Shown here: one piece after another, positions 41,738-51,093 of the stretch
Numbering within the stretch: the stretch's first letter is position 1
Layout of the letters: the number at the start of each line of letters is the position of its first letter
Source: Bedellia somnulentella
Taxonomy: Eukaryota > Arthropoda > Insecta > Lepidoptera > Bedelliidae
Assembly: GCA_963576735.1 (NCBI GenBank)
Contig: OY755183.1
Coordinates: 18,185,213-18,249,212 of the forward strand
Direction of reading: 5' to 3'
DNA length: 64,000 nucleotides
Notes under the pieces: model-generated
Seen by the model: only the letters and a program-made list of their open reading frames with translations
Databases searched by the model: none
Told to the model about the DNA's origin: nothing
Program-made: the position numbers and the translations under genes

Positions 41738-41952
41738 CGTGTAGTGCCGGCTTAGAATAGCACTACCCCATTTCTTCCGGTGGGTGTACGTAAGAGGCGA
41801 CTAAGGGTATTGGGGCTTTTTAAGGGATTTTTGGACGATGCGGTTGGAGACCCATTACCAAAAACCAAAAGTGGCTAAGGAATTTCTAATTCCTTAGCTC
41901 TGGCTACCCCTTCTAGGGATTTATAGCCGTGAGTATATGTATGTATGTATGA
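41738..41952 (+). repeat. Interspersed repeat A, internally shortened
   Basis: CCGTGTAGTGCCGGCTTAGA through GTGAGTATATGTATGTATGT, lacking the block between the ACCAAAAACC and CCAAAAGTGG segments. Confidence 0.8.
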
Positions 41953-41959
41953 AATTATC

Positions 41960-42510
41960 GGAGTTACATACTAAAGGACGGTAATAATACACATGTCATT
42001 TGACGACGACCATGTGGCCGTTTCAGAGAGTCACTTAAGCATGTTATTTCCGGTTGTTCGGTTTTTGCTAACTCTGAAAAATTTTACATTAGGATCCCGC
42101 TCTTTATCCCAATTATTATGGATTGTAGGACTATTCTAGGTCACAGTAGAGAATAATTCTAGGGGATAGAAGCCGATAAAAATTAAAATAAAAGTTTGGT
42201 TTAAACCACAAATAAAACTATTTGTACAAAATTTGTATTGACAATGCTTAAATATTAAGATAGCGTTATTTTTGAAGGAGAGTATTTTGATTTGAGAGTA
42301 AATAAATTCATTGCTTTAAGCGGTCAATCGGATACAGTGTGATCATTCATTAACTCATACTATAACTATCCATTCCTTCACTCATTCAGAATTCGGTTCG
42401 TTCCGCAACTGACCGCTAAGGGGAAAATGATAGTATTATTTTTCGGAAAGGAAAAATCTAAAATACGCTTGTATATTATTGTAAACGAAATTAATTAATT
42501 ATATTTCGAA
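41960..42510. other. Intronic sequence without genes
   Basis: No exon, repeat or ORF recognised. Confidence 0.35.
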
Positions 42511-42514
42511 TTTG

Positions 42515-42945
42515 ACGTGTAGTATCGGCTTAGAATAGCACTATCCCATTTCTACCTATGAGTGATCGTAAAAGGCGACTAAGGGTATAGGGTCTTTTTA
42601 AGTGATTTTGTGAGTGATGTGGTTGGAGACCCGTCATCAAAAATTATAATTACCATCTTTTCCCCACTAAACTGTCAAAAGTGACTGAGGAATGTCTCAT
42701 TCCGAAGCTCTGGGTACCCCGTTAAGATATTTATAGCCGTGAGGATATGTATGTATAGAACCCGAAACAAATATCTCGATACATACATACATATAAAGTA
42801 AAGGTTGTTGGTGATGGGTCTCCAACTGCATCGCCCAAAAATCCCTTAAGTCCCTTCCCTTCCCTTATATCCCTTAGCCGTCTTTTCCGTACACCCATCG
42901 GAAGGTATGGGGTAGTGCTATTCTAAGCCGACACTACACAGCTTC
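42515..42945. repeat. Two interspersed repeat A copies arranged tail to tail
   Basis: A + copy (42515-42757, GTGTAGTATCGGCTTAGAAT to GAGGATATGTATGTA) is followed directly by a - copy (42780-42945, ATACATACATACATATAAAG to GCCGACACTACACAGC). The pair could form a hairpin in the transcript. The right copy ends about 60 bp before the exon acceptor at 43008. Confidence 0.8.
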
Positions 42946-43008
42946 TCGCTCTATCTCATAATATTATGATAATAAGTTTGGGCCTGATCCAAGTGGTACA
43001 AATGGCAG

Positions 43009-43122
43009 GCGTGGTCCGCAGCATATGGAGCGTGTCGGACCGCGTCATCACGGCGGAGAAGATGCTGCGGGACGCGCAGGACCGCTGGGCCGGCAGGACG
43101 CGCGGACAGCACGACGCTGCGG
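43009..43122 (+). CDS. fab1: Fab1/PIKfyve exon 11
   Basis: The acceptor is ATGGCAG|GC and the donor GCTGCGG|GTGAGA. It encodes VVRSIWSVSDRVITAEKMLR, DAQDRWAGRTRGQ and HDAA, a charged helical linker segment. Phase 1 in and out. Identity rests on phase continuity, GC richness and splice sites more than on residue conservation. Confidence 0.78.
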
Positions 43123-43129
43123 GTGAGAA

Positions 43130-44100
43130 CATCTAACAAAAATACTTTTCATTTTTTAAATGGCAAAAACTAGCTTGAAAACTTAGTGGCAATGCAGTCT
43201 TGTCAACAAGTTAAAAATCTAATTAATTCGTGAAAAGTATTTGCGATAGATCATTGAATTCGGAATCACGTGTGAAAAAATCCGCAAACGATTTCACGGC
43301 ATGAAAATATTGACAAGTTAAGATGAAAACAAAAGGTATTTTGTTTTTTGACGATTACTCAAAAACTAACGGAAATCTTAAAAACAAAACATAGAAAGGA
43401 ACAAATTTCCACTTTGGTATTGCCTTTTTCGTATAAATATTTGTTTTAGCTTATTGACAAGACTAAAAGACACGCAGAAGCCGAAAAAAACTTGGGGTGG
43501 TTTTATTTCAGCAATGCACTTCTTCAATTTACTGATGATGATGATAAAAGTTTCGAATTATGCAAAAGTCAAACATACTTACATGTACTCACGTCTTAAA
43601 TTTCCCGGTAAACCAAGACTATCGGTTGCCACTTTGTACGATCCTAGCAAACCTCTCGAACTTCATTTATTTCATAAATATTGCAATACTTGCAATACCT
43701 ACCTTGTGTTCTCCATAGTTTTGACGCCTAAATTTTTGAGTTATTTCTTTTATTTGATCTGGACATGTCCTATATGGTCTTCCTCTACTGACAATTACAC
43801 CTATACAGGCTGTAACAAAAAGGGGTTCACAAGCCACGAAGAAGTTGTTAGGGAAATAATTCTAAATAACCTTTTGTTGTGTGGCCAACCTGAGAAGAGC
43901 AACTTTCTTTTTCAGTACATATTGTGGCGAGAGCTCAGAGAGACAGTAAAACAATTCAATATGTTGTTTAAATTTAAAAAATCACCAAACTCACGATATT
44001 TGACAACAAAACCATATATAAAACATTCATCTAAAAAAACATTAAATTTAATAGCATGAGTACTTACACATCATACTCATTGCATGAAGAGATTAAGTTA
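43130..44100. other. Intron with a short interspersed repeat and a chance ORF
   Basis: A repeat related to 3873 and 28484 lies at 43571-43662 (ACGTCTTAAATTTCCC, ACGATCCTAGCAAACCTCTC). A 201-codon frame at 43454-44059 runs through it and has no recognisable domain, so I do not call it a gene. Confidence 0.45.
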
Positions 44101-44124
44101 ATAATTTCCAAACATTTTTTCCAG

Positions 44125-44187
44125 TTGAAGATAAAACAGACATCGAAGATTCTGGCGGTGAATCCAACAGCAATAGTGATCTTTCTG
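44125..44187 (+). CDS. fab1: Fab1/PIKfyve exon 12
   Basis: The acceptor is TTTTCCAG|TT and the donor TTTCTG|GTAAGT. It encodes EDKTDIEDSGGESNSNSDLS, an acidic Ser-rich linker like the family's disordered region before the kinase. Phase 1 both sides. Small (63 nt). Confidence 0.75.
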
Positions 44188-44237
44188 GTAAGTTACAACT
44201 TGTATTAAGTATTCAAACAATCAAATAAACTGCTTCC

Positions 44238-45200
44238 GTCGTATGTCAGTTAGTGTTCGGAGCACAATCCGGAGATCAACGGTTCGAATCCCGCTATATA
44301 CTGACAAGTCACCCAACAACAACTGAAAAGGCACCATATCTTTCGCCTCATAAGACATTCGGAAAAAAAAATCGGCTAGTACTACTCTAAGCCTACGGCA
44401 ATCTCTGATATAAGATATATTACCTCTGGTGTAAAGCGACTCAATGCCTCGAGCCAGAACTTAAGTACAGCCACCTGCGGCTTATGTACCCTTTCGTTTC
44501 TTCATAGTTTATAGATACTTACACACATACTCTAGACTGTGAATCCCATAAAGGGGAAGTCAGAGGTTCAGAATAAAAAAAAACTCAGCCACTTTTGGAA
44601 CTTAAGTGGTTGTTGAGGGTCAACAAGACAATGGCAGAACATCCGTGCAACTTTCCATGTAACAAGACTTCATCAAGATACACTTTTTTTATATTAAACA
44701 TGTGATGAAAATGCCTGTATCGAAGAAAGTGAAATAAAGTATACTAAATACTTTTTAATAATCAGTCGCTCAATTTGCTTAATTTAATCAATCAATGGTT
44801 CAATTTAGTCAATCACTCAGTCATACGGTCAAATCACAGAATTAGGTAATTTTTTTTGAGACTTATTTATTCAATAAGCAAAATACATACTAAATTAATT
44901 GTATCTTCATCATATCTTATCTTTCGAGTATCTATCAAACCTTATGAACCCCTCTGGCTGGAGACCTACTTTTTTCGTTGAAGAACATGTTTATTTTATT
45001 GATACCTAAAAATGCGTAATATTGGTCCATTACTCTTCAAATAAACTAAATTAGAACCCCATTATATTTTGGTCATAGTTCTTTGCTTAAATTATCCTAT
45101 TTACAAATGCAGAGTTAGTGCATATGTTTCTTGCCTAGAAAATGACTGTATTCTATTAAGATGGTTTTTAGTTGTTGCATGATTTTGTTATTTTTTTCTT
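44238..45200. other. Intron with a SINE-like fragment and a repeat A relic
   Basis: At 44240-44310 a tRNA-like segment with CGGTTCGAATCCCGC remains. Near 44518-44600 TACACACATACTCTAGACTG and AACTCAGCCACTTTTGGAAC are a degraded minus copy of repeat A. No exon in the rest. Confidence 0.45.
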
Positions 45201-45215
45201 TTCTTTTTTACACAG

Positions 45216-45254
45216 TAAATGATCTTCCAAACAGAGAAGAAGTTGATAAAGTTG
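45216..45254 (+). CDS. fab1: Fab1/PIKfyve exon 13 (39-nt small exon)
   Basis: The acceptor is TTACACAG|TA and the donor AAGTTG|GTAAGT. It encodes NDLPNREEVDKV. Phase 1 both ends, so it could be skipped without changing frame. Supported by strong splice sites and phase continuity. Confidence 0.7.
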
Positions 45255-45472
45255 GTAAGTGCTACTCATTGTTTCTAAGGATATTTCATGGAAATTCAGT
45301 ATAAATAAAAAAAATAGTCATGTACTCTTTTTTACTCTTCTCGTTATTGGAAGTTTAGTAATATTTCATCAATCATTCAAAGGGAAAATGCTTATGGTCC
45401 TTGCTGATTATACGTATTATGTTTTATCAAGAATATTATGTTTATGATACATTTTTTGTGGTTTTTTTATAG

Positions 45473-45567
45473 GAACCACAACAGAGGAGGATGAGGAGAG
45501 AGGAGACAAAAAGACGATAAAACAGATATTAGCTCAACTGTTATCCAACAACCAGCCTTCTAATCAG
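45473..45567 (+). CDS. fab1: Fab1/PIKfyve exon 14
   Basis: The acceptor is TTTTATAG|GA and the donor AATCAG|GTAAAT. It encodes TTTEEDEERGDKKTIKQILA and QLLSNNQPSNQ. The KKTIKQILAQLLS motif matches the short conserved helix of the family that precedes the PVxVxxxEPSSIIA block. Phase 0 out. Confidence 0.9.
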
Positions 45568-45569
45568 GT

Positions 45570-46200
45570 AAATTTTAACATAGTCATAAACATTAATTAT
45601 GTAAATTTACATTGTAACTTTTTTGTAGGGGTTACATATCGATGATATAGTAACTCAGAAAGTGAGCAAACTAAATGAAACAGCAAATTAGGTCCGAAAT
45701 CTAAAACTTGTCTATAAAAATACGTGGTCTAAAAAGCACCTTGAGTTATTTCCATTTTCGTTTCTGCTCCTTTCGATAATGTTCCACCAATTTCAACCTT
45801 TATGTCCTATTTTCCTTAACTACGTGATCAAAGGCATTTGTAAGAAAACAAAATAAAACGAATCCGGGTAGAATATGATTTAAAAATATAGACGGACAGA
45901 CAGTTCTATAGATAAAGTATCACCATTCACCTATCTAAGTGAAAAGCAAGTTCAGGACGTTTACAATATTTGTTGAATTGGACAACAATTCAGTCTCATT
46001 CAACAATATGTCAGTAAGTTCCTGATTCAATCATTCATTCATGTTGTTATAAATACAAGGATTTCATTCACTCATTCGTTCTTAATAAACAACCATTAGC
46101 AAAAAAAAAATCTTATTATTTGGCTCTGCTCCCATAATACTAACAATATCGAACAACATCAACTCTTGATTCCTCATATAAAAGCCGTTATATTTAATAT
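45570..46200. other. Intronic sequence without genes
   Basis: No exon or identifiable repeat is seen. Confidence 0.35.
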
Positions 46201-46206
46201 CCCCAG

Positions 46207-46328
46207 GGCAGCATGATAATGTGGGGCGGCTTGGTCCCGGTGGTGGTCCGCTGCGGCGAGATCGGCTCCGTCATCGCCGCCACCCTCGCCTCCGTCACAT
46301 ATCTGAGGACCTTGGCTGCGCTCTATAC
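46207..46328 (+). CDS. fab1: Fab1/PIKfyve exon 15 (conserved pre-kinase segment)
   Basis: The acceptor is ATCCCCAG|GGC and the donor CTATAC|GTGAGA. It encodes LVPVVVRCGEIGSVIAATLA and SVTYLRTLAALYT, matching the family's VPVxVRxxEPSSIIAxALSSxxY block. The usual Glu-Pro-Ser-Ser-Ile is Glu-Ile-Gly-Ser-Val here, a notable drift. Phase 2 out. Confidence 0.9.
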
Positions 46329-46439
46329 GTGAGATTGGAATTATATACTTACTGTATGAGACAGATTGCACGAGAAATTAGGTCTGGAGATTAGGATGAT
46401 ACAGAGGAAAAAATACAGTGTTTCGTGAAGGGTGCAGTG

Positions 46440-46560
46440 TAAAAAATGATATAAAAAGGAATGTTTAGATGGTTTAGGCACATAGAATGGATGATAGTAA
46501 ATTAGTGCCAAATATTTAAAGAGATATTTTAGATGGTAAAGTTAATAGGGACGACAAAAG
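46440..46560 (+). pseudogene. LINE RT C-terminal relic
   Basis: TTTAGATGGTTTAGGCACAT encodes FRWFRHI, followed by ERM-like WMDDSKLVPNI, the usual RTE/Jockey C-terminal WxGHxxRMxxxRLP-type segment. Very short and broken. Confidence 0.4.
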
Positions 46561-46747
46561 AGTACACATCTACATCAAATAGAAAATCTGATTGGCAGAC
46601 GGCTGAAGTGTAAAGAATTACAGATAATGTAATAAAAATTTATGGCTGAAAATCCTGATAAAACAATACATGAAAGAAATACGAGGGCGGGTCAATAAGT
46701 CCGCGACTTTTGAAATAAAACATAGATTTTTTGATAAAAAAATAATT

Positions 46748-46971
46748 TTACTTTTCAACGAAGTCTCCCTTGAGCTCTATACACTTTGTCCATCGCTTCT
46801 CTGATTTTAATTTCCCTTCCAAAAAAAATGATTTGTCTAGGTCTTCAAAATAGGCCTTTGTTTGCGGTGCAGAGTCCCCATAGTATTTATTACGTTTAGC
46901 CTTTGTCTCGGTAATGGTTTTTTTCGCAAGAAATAATGCTTAATAAGCACACGAAATTCACTTTTTTCCAT
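46748..46971 (-). pseudogene. mariner transposase, N-terminus fused to C-terminus by deletion
   Basis: From ATG at 46971: MEKSEFRVLIKHYFLRKK, the helix-turn-helix start typical of mariner transposases. After a frameshift it passes to YYGDSAPQTKAYFEDLDKSF and then directly to SEKRWTKCIELKGDFVEK and a stop, the usual C-terminus. The whole DD(D) catalytic core is missing. The 224-nt length is not a multiple of three. Confidence 0.85.
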
Positions 46972-47335
46972 TTTCTCCTCAAAAGTCATTGGGCATTTTG
47001 TTCGGGCATTTGACCCACGGTGTACACTAAGAAAATAGGTCTGATTATTTTGATTATAGTCTCTGCTACACAAAGGCATGGGTCGCATTCTTGTGAACAG
47101 CGGGAGAATTGAGGAAAAAAAGATTTTGTGTTTGAGGTAATACGTAGGTATTTACTTGCCATAACATTGGCTGTCAAAAGTTTATTTTATTTATTACCTT
47201 CTAGAAATCTTGCTGTAGCTTACTTAGTACATTGGAAAGTACAGTCAACATCAAACCATAGATAGCTACACAACTATGATATTATTTATATTTTAAAAGG
47301 GATAGGAAAACAAAATATAACTCATTAAAATATTT

Positions 47336-49267
47336 TTATTCTGCTTGATCAAAGTCAATTGTTATTTCATGTAAAAATGCAGCAGATGCATCTATAACTT
47401 CTTGGTGCCTAGCCCATGACAAATAATAGACCACGCTAGCGACATGCGCGCAGCTCCCAACGGTGCGGCGACCGTGTATACATGAGCAGTAATACTGCTC
47501 AATGCTTTCTCTTTCAATTCGTGTTGGGTCTAGCAAAATGTATGTATAATACTGCTTCATTCGGACGTGTCTCGATTGTATTCGGCCTCGTATAAGTATT
47601 TTATTTTCAATCAACTGTTGATGTCGATACATTTCAATTAAATATACACCATTCTCGCGCATATGCTCGTAACAATACGATCTCGCTTTTCTTAGGTGGT
47701 ATGATCCCAACGTGAATAAGATTAATTCCTCATAAGGTAATTGTGGAAAGTCTTCAAAATCTGGATCATTTGCGTCCAGCCGCACAAATGCTACTCTTTG
47801 CCTATTTAAATTATGGGTTAACACATACTCTGCTAATTCATTGGGTCGGTTCATTCTTTCATTTATAATATTTATGAACTGCTCGACGTATAGATTGTCT
47901 TCATAAGGGCGACGAGTAGCGTTGATGAGAGCTGCAGTTATTTTGAAATCTGTCATCATGTTTCTCAAGGCGACGTTAAAATACGTGTGGCGAAAGATTT
48001 TAAAATATTTTTTGAATCGGCTATTTACTGTCTCAACCACCCATCGAACCATCGTTATAAGTCAAGATTTATTAGCATCAATTGTCGTCAATTGCTCTCC
48101 TCTATCTCTCGTTGGTGGCATGTGGGGGCTATAACCACATTCTTCAATAACTTCGATCGAATCTCGGAACCCACGATCCAATACGAACACATCGCCAGGC
48201 CTCAAAAAACCATGTAAAGGAGAGTCGTCTCGCATTATTTTTCGCATAATTGTTGCATCCGAAGTTGTAGCTTTATAAGGTCCAGTTACGTCTACTATAT
48301 AGCCATCGGTACACACTATTAGGAAAGGTTTGACCAAGTTGCGAAACTTATGTAGGCTGAAGGTTACTCTTTGAAAAGGGAAGTTCGCACTCTTTTGTAA
48401 ATAAATATATGTTCCATCACAAACCAGTATGGCTGCCGGTTCATTTTGGTTGCCGCCAAAAAAATCGCTCGGTATAGACAAGTTTCTGTTTATCATGTGG
48501 TCTCTGGTTAAATGATCAATACCCAGATGTTGAGGGACAAAATCATTAGTCAAACATTCTCGCGCTATTGCTAGCCTCCTTTCTAATGTCCTTCTGGACA
48601 TGTTGAACTTAGTAGCTAAGCGCTCATCTGGTTCACCAGTTCGTATTTTCGTTAAATAAATTCCAAGAATGGTCGCAGGACCATCGAATCGATTACGCAA
48701 ATATGGTGTCTGGTTTAAAATAGTCGTGAACTGATTTTTTGTTATACCAGTGTAAAAATGCAATTCATTGTCATCAATATCTTCAATCCTTTCGAAGTCT
48801 AATTGATTTCTTCGCTGGTAACCCCATTTATGCAAATTCAACATATCGAGTATATGAGCACCATTGAAGTCGTGTATTGCTGGACCAATTATAAGATCTT
48901 CCCAGTTATTGGTTATCATGTAAGGATTGCAAATTCTAGCTAATTCTGGTATATAGAAGTTGTGGTTGTATAATAGTTGAAACCTGGCATATGGTGGTAC
49001 ATTATGTGCTGGAACATTTCTGCAGTTTTGAAATACACACCGTCGCGCTGTATTTGATGCACGCATGTATCCATTAACCGCAACAAAACCGACACAAATT
49101 TGTGGACCAACGGCTTCTGTTTCCTGGTCTATCCCTCTTTCTATTTCCTGGTCTTCTCCTCCTTCTATTTCTTGACGTGGTTGATCATGTATCTGCTGAT
49201 TAGGCAAATGTCGATCAAATCTCATCCAACAAGCGTGGCATATTGACCTTGTGCCGTCAAAAGGAAT
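47336..49267 (-). pseudogene. DDE transposase with SWIM finger, exon 2, one in-frame TGA
   Basis: The frame runs 49267 to 47336 (643 codons) with a single stop, TGA at 48062-48064. Before the stop: zinc-finger Cys pair ICHACW, HTH-like RLATKFNMSRRTLERRLAIA, DDE motifs VCDGTYIYLQKS and VFVLDRGF. After it: the third acid in VRWVVETVNSRFK and a SWIM finger CSCIHG...GSCAHVASV. The pattern DGTYIYxQK...KFRNLVKP...DRGFRD...RWVVE is the DDE_Tnp_4 (Harbinger/ISL2EU-like) family. The TGA sits where relatives have Arg, so a single C-to-T change may have inactivated it. Confidence 0.85.
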
Positions 49268-49657
49268 CTGAAACAAATCAAAATATGCATTAGTCACTGT
49301 AGCATCATAAATGATAACAATAAAACCTATACCTTTATGAGAGTAATGAATAGAAACCGATTGTTGTTGATATGTTTACGATTTAGCATGAGATTGAGCA
49401 TGAGGCTTTATTAGTCATATCGAAAAATAGTTACATTATCCATCGCTTGAGGCCCTGATGTTATGATGCCAAAATTGTAGCTCTTATTATTACTTATAGC
49501 CTTATACATATAAACAATTCCACAAACGTTTAATATTACGCCGTCAATATACTTGCTTGTTTCATGTCATGTGATCTCTATTCATGATGTAGTCAATTCT
49601 ACAAGTGTCACTATTTTAACCTAACAGTTAGTACTATATTGTGAGAAGAGTACTTAC

Positions 49658-49792
49658 CTCGCGTGGGATTATTTCTTGTAATAATAATACTGCATGATCT
49701 CGGTATCGTTCTAGAAATATTTCTGTTAAGATATGTTTTCGGCGACGTAACACAGATCGGTTACACGACACACACATATTTTGCCTTTCCAT
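49658..49792 (-). CDS. Transposase exon 1 (zinc-finger N-terminus)
   Basis: ATG at 49792, 45 codons: MERQNMCVSCNRSVLRRRKH ... IIPRE, ending at a donor GAG|GTAAGT. It joins in phase 0 to the acceptor TTTCAG|ATT at 49267, whose product continues IPFDGTRSICHACW. Together CVSC and CHAC form a CxxC...CxxC zinc-binding module spanning the intron. The splice call is from consensus only. Confidence 0.75.
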
Positions 49793-50389
49793 TTCGACGT
49801 TTAAAACCAATCATAAAGCAAATTCAAGAATCCATAAAACACGCGTAAGTAGTTCAAAAATCACAGTTATTAAAAACGCACAGATCGGAACGACGAATGA
49901 CGAACGACTGCGAAGTAGTGACGTAGTCAAAGCGGCCCGAGCGCACAATGAAACCCATCATAGGTACCAGCGTCCTGTGCAAGGGAGAGCGATATATACC
50001 GCTGTACTATTTACACGATATTTTATCCGCGCCGCAGGTAGCATTCTCACTAGAAATAATTGTTCAATTATTCATAAATACGTAAAATATTTAATATTGA
50101 ATATTTTTTTCTCCCACTGATTTTATATGAAATAATAAAACAAAATGAAAAGTTGGATTAAAGTCTATATATTAAACCACATTTGGCTGTTGTACGCGAC
50201 ATTACATGAACCGGGTCAAATACGCCCAATGACCTGTGAGTAGTCTGGTAAAAATAGCTGTCAAACACAAACTAACTGACGCAGCAAGTTAAAATATAGA
50301 CAGGAGTCAACTGACAGAGGAGCAGTGTTGCTGTTTCAGTAAAGAGGTCAGAAATTCAAAAAGTCACGGACTTATTGACCCGCCCTCGT

Positions 50390-50575
50390 ACATGAAATAT
50401 TTAACAAGTATATTTTATTTGGTCTCAAAAACATTTCAAGTGTATTGTTTTATGAATGCCAATTGCAATTTACATGCACTTGATTGATATTAACTTAATA
50501 CGCCACAAATGTACAAACTTCAAGATTACAGATTAATAAATCCTCAGCAGTTAATTCAAAGTGTTTCTTTTCTAG
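50390..50575. other. Short intronic stretch before exon 16
   Basis: Sequence right of the mariner TA site up to the exon 16 acceptor. No repeat or ORF. Confidence 0.35.
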
Positions 50576-50684
50576 TAGTCAAGCTGAGCAGGAAGAGAGT
50601 GAAGCATCAGTACCGAGCAAAGACAAAACTGACGGTGACAAGAGCAAGGCTAAGACAAACGAGCACATCGAAGTTTTATTGAAG
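50576..50684 (+). CDS. fab1: Fab1/PIKfyve exon 16
   Basis: The acceptor is CTTTTCTAG|T and the donor TTGAAG|GTATGG. It completes the AC|T codon and encodes SQAEQEESEASVPSKDKTDG, a charged linker, and KTNEHIEVLLK. The final HIEV matches the family's N(P)HIExxF segment just before the kinase domain. Phase 0 out. Confidence 0.88.
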
Positions 50685-50801
50685 GTATGGTTTATTTTAA
50701 ACTTAAAATAAGACTCTGAGGCAGTTTGAAGGAATAGAAAGATCTAAGTAATGCGTCGAAACCGCATACTTAGTCTGAATTCTAGACTAATTGCGCAAAA
50801 T

Positions 50802-51045
50802 GCATACATATACTCACGGCTATAAATCCCTCGAAGGGGTAACCAGAGCAAGGGAATTGAAAAAACAGCCACTTTTGGAAGTTGCATGGGGAAAACATGG
50901 TTAAATAAAGGTCGTTGGTGTTGGGTCTCCAACCGCATCGCCCAAAAATCCCTTAAAAGCCCCAATACCGCTAGTCGCCTCTTACGTACACCCACCGGAA
51001 GAAATGGGGTAGTGCTTATTCCAAACCGACACTACACAGCCAGTT
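50802..51045 (-). repeat. Interspersed repeat A, minus strand
   Basis: ATACATATACTCACGGCTAT through CCGACACTACACAGC. It starts about 118 bp after the exon 16 donor. Confidence 0.8.
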
Positions 51046-51093
51046 GCGCAAAATATTGGGTGAAACTATATTAACAATCTAAAAGACAGTACC

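Larger units (their letters stand above)
46984..50234 (-). mobile_element. PIF/Harbinger-like DNA transposon nested in mariner
   Basis: The termini share AGTCATTGGGC and ATTTGACCC in inverted orientation (46984-47014 and 50214-50234, with a 10-12 base difference between the two blocks). The insert separates the mariner 5' UTR from its ATG. It carries a two-exon transposase gene. The target-site duplication was not resolved. Confidence 0.7.
46682..50388 (-). mobile_element. mariner-type element, internally deleted, carrying a second transposon
   Basis: Both ends read inward as CGAGGGCGGGTCAATAAGTC with one mismatch in about 28 bp, and TA dinucleotides flank (46680-46681 and 50389-50390), the mariner target duplication. 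A transposase remnant is at 46748-46971. Most of the 3.7 kb is a different element (46984-50234) inserted in the mariner 5' UTR. Confidence 0.9.

Noticed and set aside
43454..44059. 201-codon + strand ORF
   Set aside because: It lies in a Fab1 intron, runs through an interspersed repeat, and shows no domain, splice or codon signal.
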